Assembly (NCBI GenBank): GCA_045106335.1
Contig: JBGCEM010000026.1
Coordinates: 1 to 40,534 of the forward strand
Direction: 5' to 3'
Length of the DNA stretch: 40,534 nt
From: Aliishimia sp045106335
GTDB lineage: Bacteria; Pseudomonadota; Alphaproteobacteria; Rhodobacterales; Rhodobacteraceae
Shown: positions 39,942 through 40,534 of the stretch, in pieces
Position numbering within the stretch: the stretch's first letter is position 1
How the letters are laid out: each line of letters begins with the position of its first letter
Translations under genes and position numbers: made by a program
Notes under the pieces: model-generated
Database searches by the model: none
What the model was told of the DNA's origin: nothing
The model's input: only the letters and a program-made list of their open reading frames with translations

Positions 39942-40534
39942 CTAGAACAAAGCCGTCTGCAAATCTTGCGCCACATTAGACCGCTCAATCAAACCACATT
40001 GGGAAAGCCAGGTTAAGCTTTGCTCATATTCCATGGGCCGCGCGAAAAAATATCCCTGAACCTGATTACAGCCAAGTTCTGATAGAATTTCAATCTCTGC
40101 ACCTGTTTCAACCCCCTCGGCCAGCACCTCCACATCAAGACTGCGGGCAAGCTGCACCATGGCTGACACAAGACGCCTCTGATCCGGGCGGGTTTCAATA
40201 TCTTGAACAAAGCTTTTGTCGATTTTAATCCGCTGCACCTCGAAACTGCGCATATTGGCAATCGAGGCATGTTCTGTTCCGAAGTCGTCCAGATCAATTG
40301 AAAACCCAGCTGCAGACAGCGCTTTTACATTCTCAATCAAATCATCCGAATGAGACGAGGACAGCACACTTTCCAACACCTCGACCGTCACATCCTCGGG
40401 CTGGAGACCAGCACCATCCACCAACCATTTGATCTGATTGATGATTGCGGTATCCAACAGTTGACGCGAGGCGAAATTCAATCCCACAGAGGGCACCATG
40501 TATCCTGCATTGCGCCATCCCTTAAGCGCATCCA
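39942..40534 (-). CDS. EAL-domain cyclic-di-GMP phosphodiesterase (partial, N-terminal part outside window)
   Basis: The frame is open through base 40534, so the true start and any sensory domain lie outside. The visible 196 codons are the C-terminal part of an EAL domain, though the EAL motif itself is upstream. Remaining catalytic residues look intact: Glu in VEVLESVL, DDFGT (metal Asp pair), KIDKSFV (Lys), LAEGVET (Glu) and QGYFFARPM (Gln). These enzymes cleave cyclic di-GMP to pGpG. The internal ATG at 40499 lies within the domain and is not the start. Function as an active phosphodiesterase is likely. Confidence 0.88.
   Translation of the reverse strand, partial: DALKGWRNAGYMVPSVGLNFASRQLLDTAIINQIKWLVDGAGLQPEDVTVEVLESVLSSSHSDDLIENVKALSAAGFSIDLDDFGTEHASIANMRSFEVQRIKIDKSFVQDIETRPDQRRLVSAMVQLARSLDVEVLAEGVETGAEIEILSELGCNQVQGYFFARPMEYEQSLTWLSQCGLIERSNVAQDLQTALF

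Noticed and set aside
1..40534. CRISPR array, insertion sequence or prophage
   Set aside because: No regularly spaced repeats, transposase or phage structural genes were seen; the M15-like gene is the only phage-reminiscent protein and stands alone.

Overview
The window looks like a chromosomal segment of a marine alphaproteobacterium, most likely a Rhodobacteraceae (Roseobacter-group) member. The grounds are a moderate GC content, PHB genes arranged as phaZ / phaC-phaP-phaR with CTGC-N3-GCAG sites, FAD-dependent thymidylate synthase, a paaZX-paaABCDE block and many short overlapping genes of a type common in that group. I cannot name a genus. I see no insertion sequence, phage module, CRISPR array, rRNA operon or intact tRNA. 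One tRNA-Gly-like remnant lies after the paa genes.

Layout. (1) 1-7015: a peptide-type ABC uptake system. A fused double ATPase followed by an ArgE/M20 deacylase (cut by the window edge) reads leftward, and the binding protein plus two permeases read rightward. (2) 7291-12376: a tight six-gene rightward unit with two TerB-like proteins, a PhnD-like protein without a signal peptide, a class I glutamine amidotransferase, a glutamine-synthetase-like ligase and an FAD oxidoreductase. The last three match the logic of the gamma-glutamyl-putrescine pathway. (3) 12416-17204: the PHB module, with the repressor phaR, phasin phaP and synthase phaC leftward and depolymerase phaZ rightward, and candidate PhaR sites in the phaP, phaR and phaC/phaZ regulatory regions. 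(4) 17278-20987: a leftward run with two alpha/beta hydrolases, a VOC protein, an M15-like protein and an unknown single-pass membrane protein, then a small unknown gene. (5) 21539-23485: thrS.

(6) 23615-26125 is the most interesting part: a four-gene operon with a secreted Cys-containing precursor (DUF2282), an MNIO enzyme (DUF692), its partner (DUF2063) and a DoxX membrane protein. This is the bufferin (bufABCD) type of copper-handling RiPP system. A GC-rich hairpin sits between precursor and enzyme. (7) 26114-32835: an ArsC/Spx-like protein, a cold-shock protein, a small Cys-rich secreted protein, thyX, gloA, a tandem pair of secreted DUF1194 (VWA-like) proteins, a MarR regulator, sdhE with an XRE regulator, and an aspartate aminotransferase with a small follower gene. 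(8) 33297-39791: paaZ, paaX and paaABCDE for aerobic phenylacetyl-CoA ring epoxidation and opening, with extensive start/stop overlaps. (9) The right end holds the decayed tRNA-like sequence and a partial EAL-domain protein.

Family calls rest on reading the translated sequences and recognising motifs. No database search was run.
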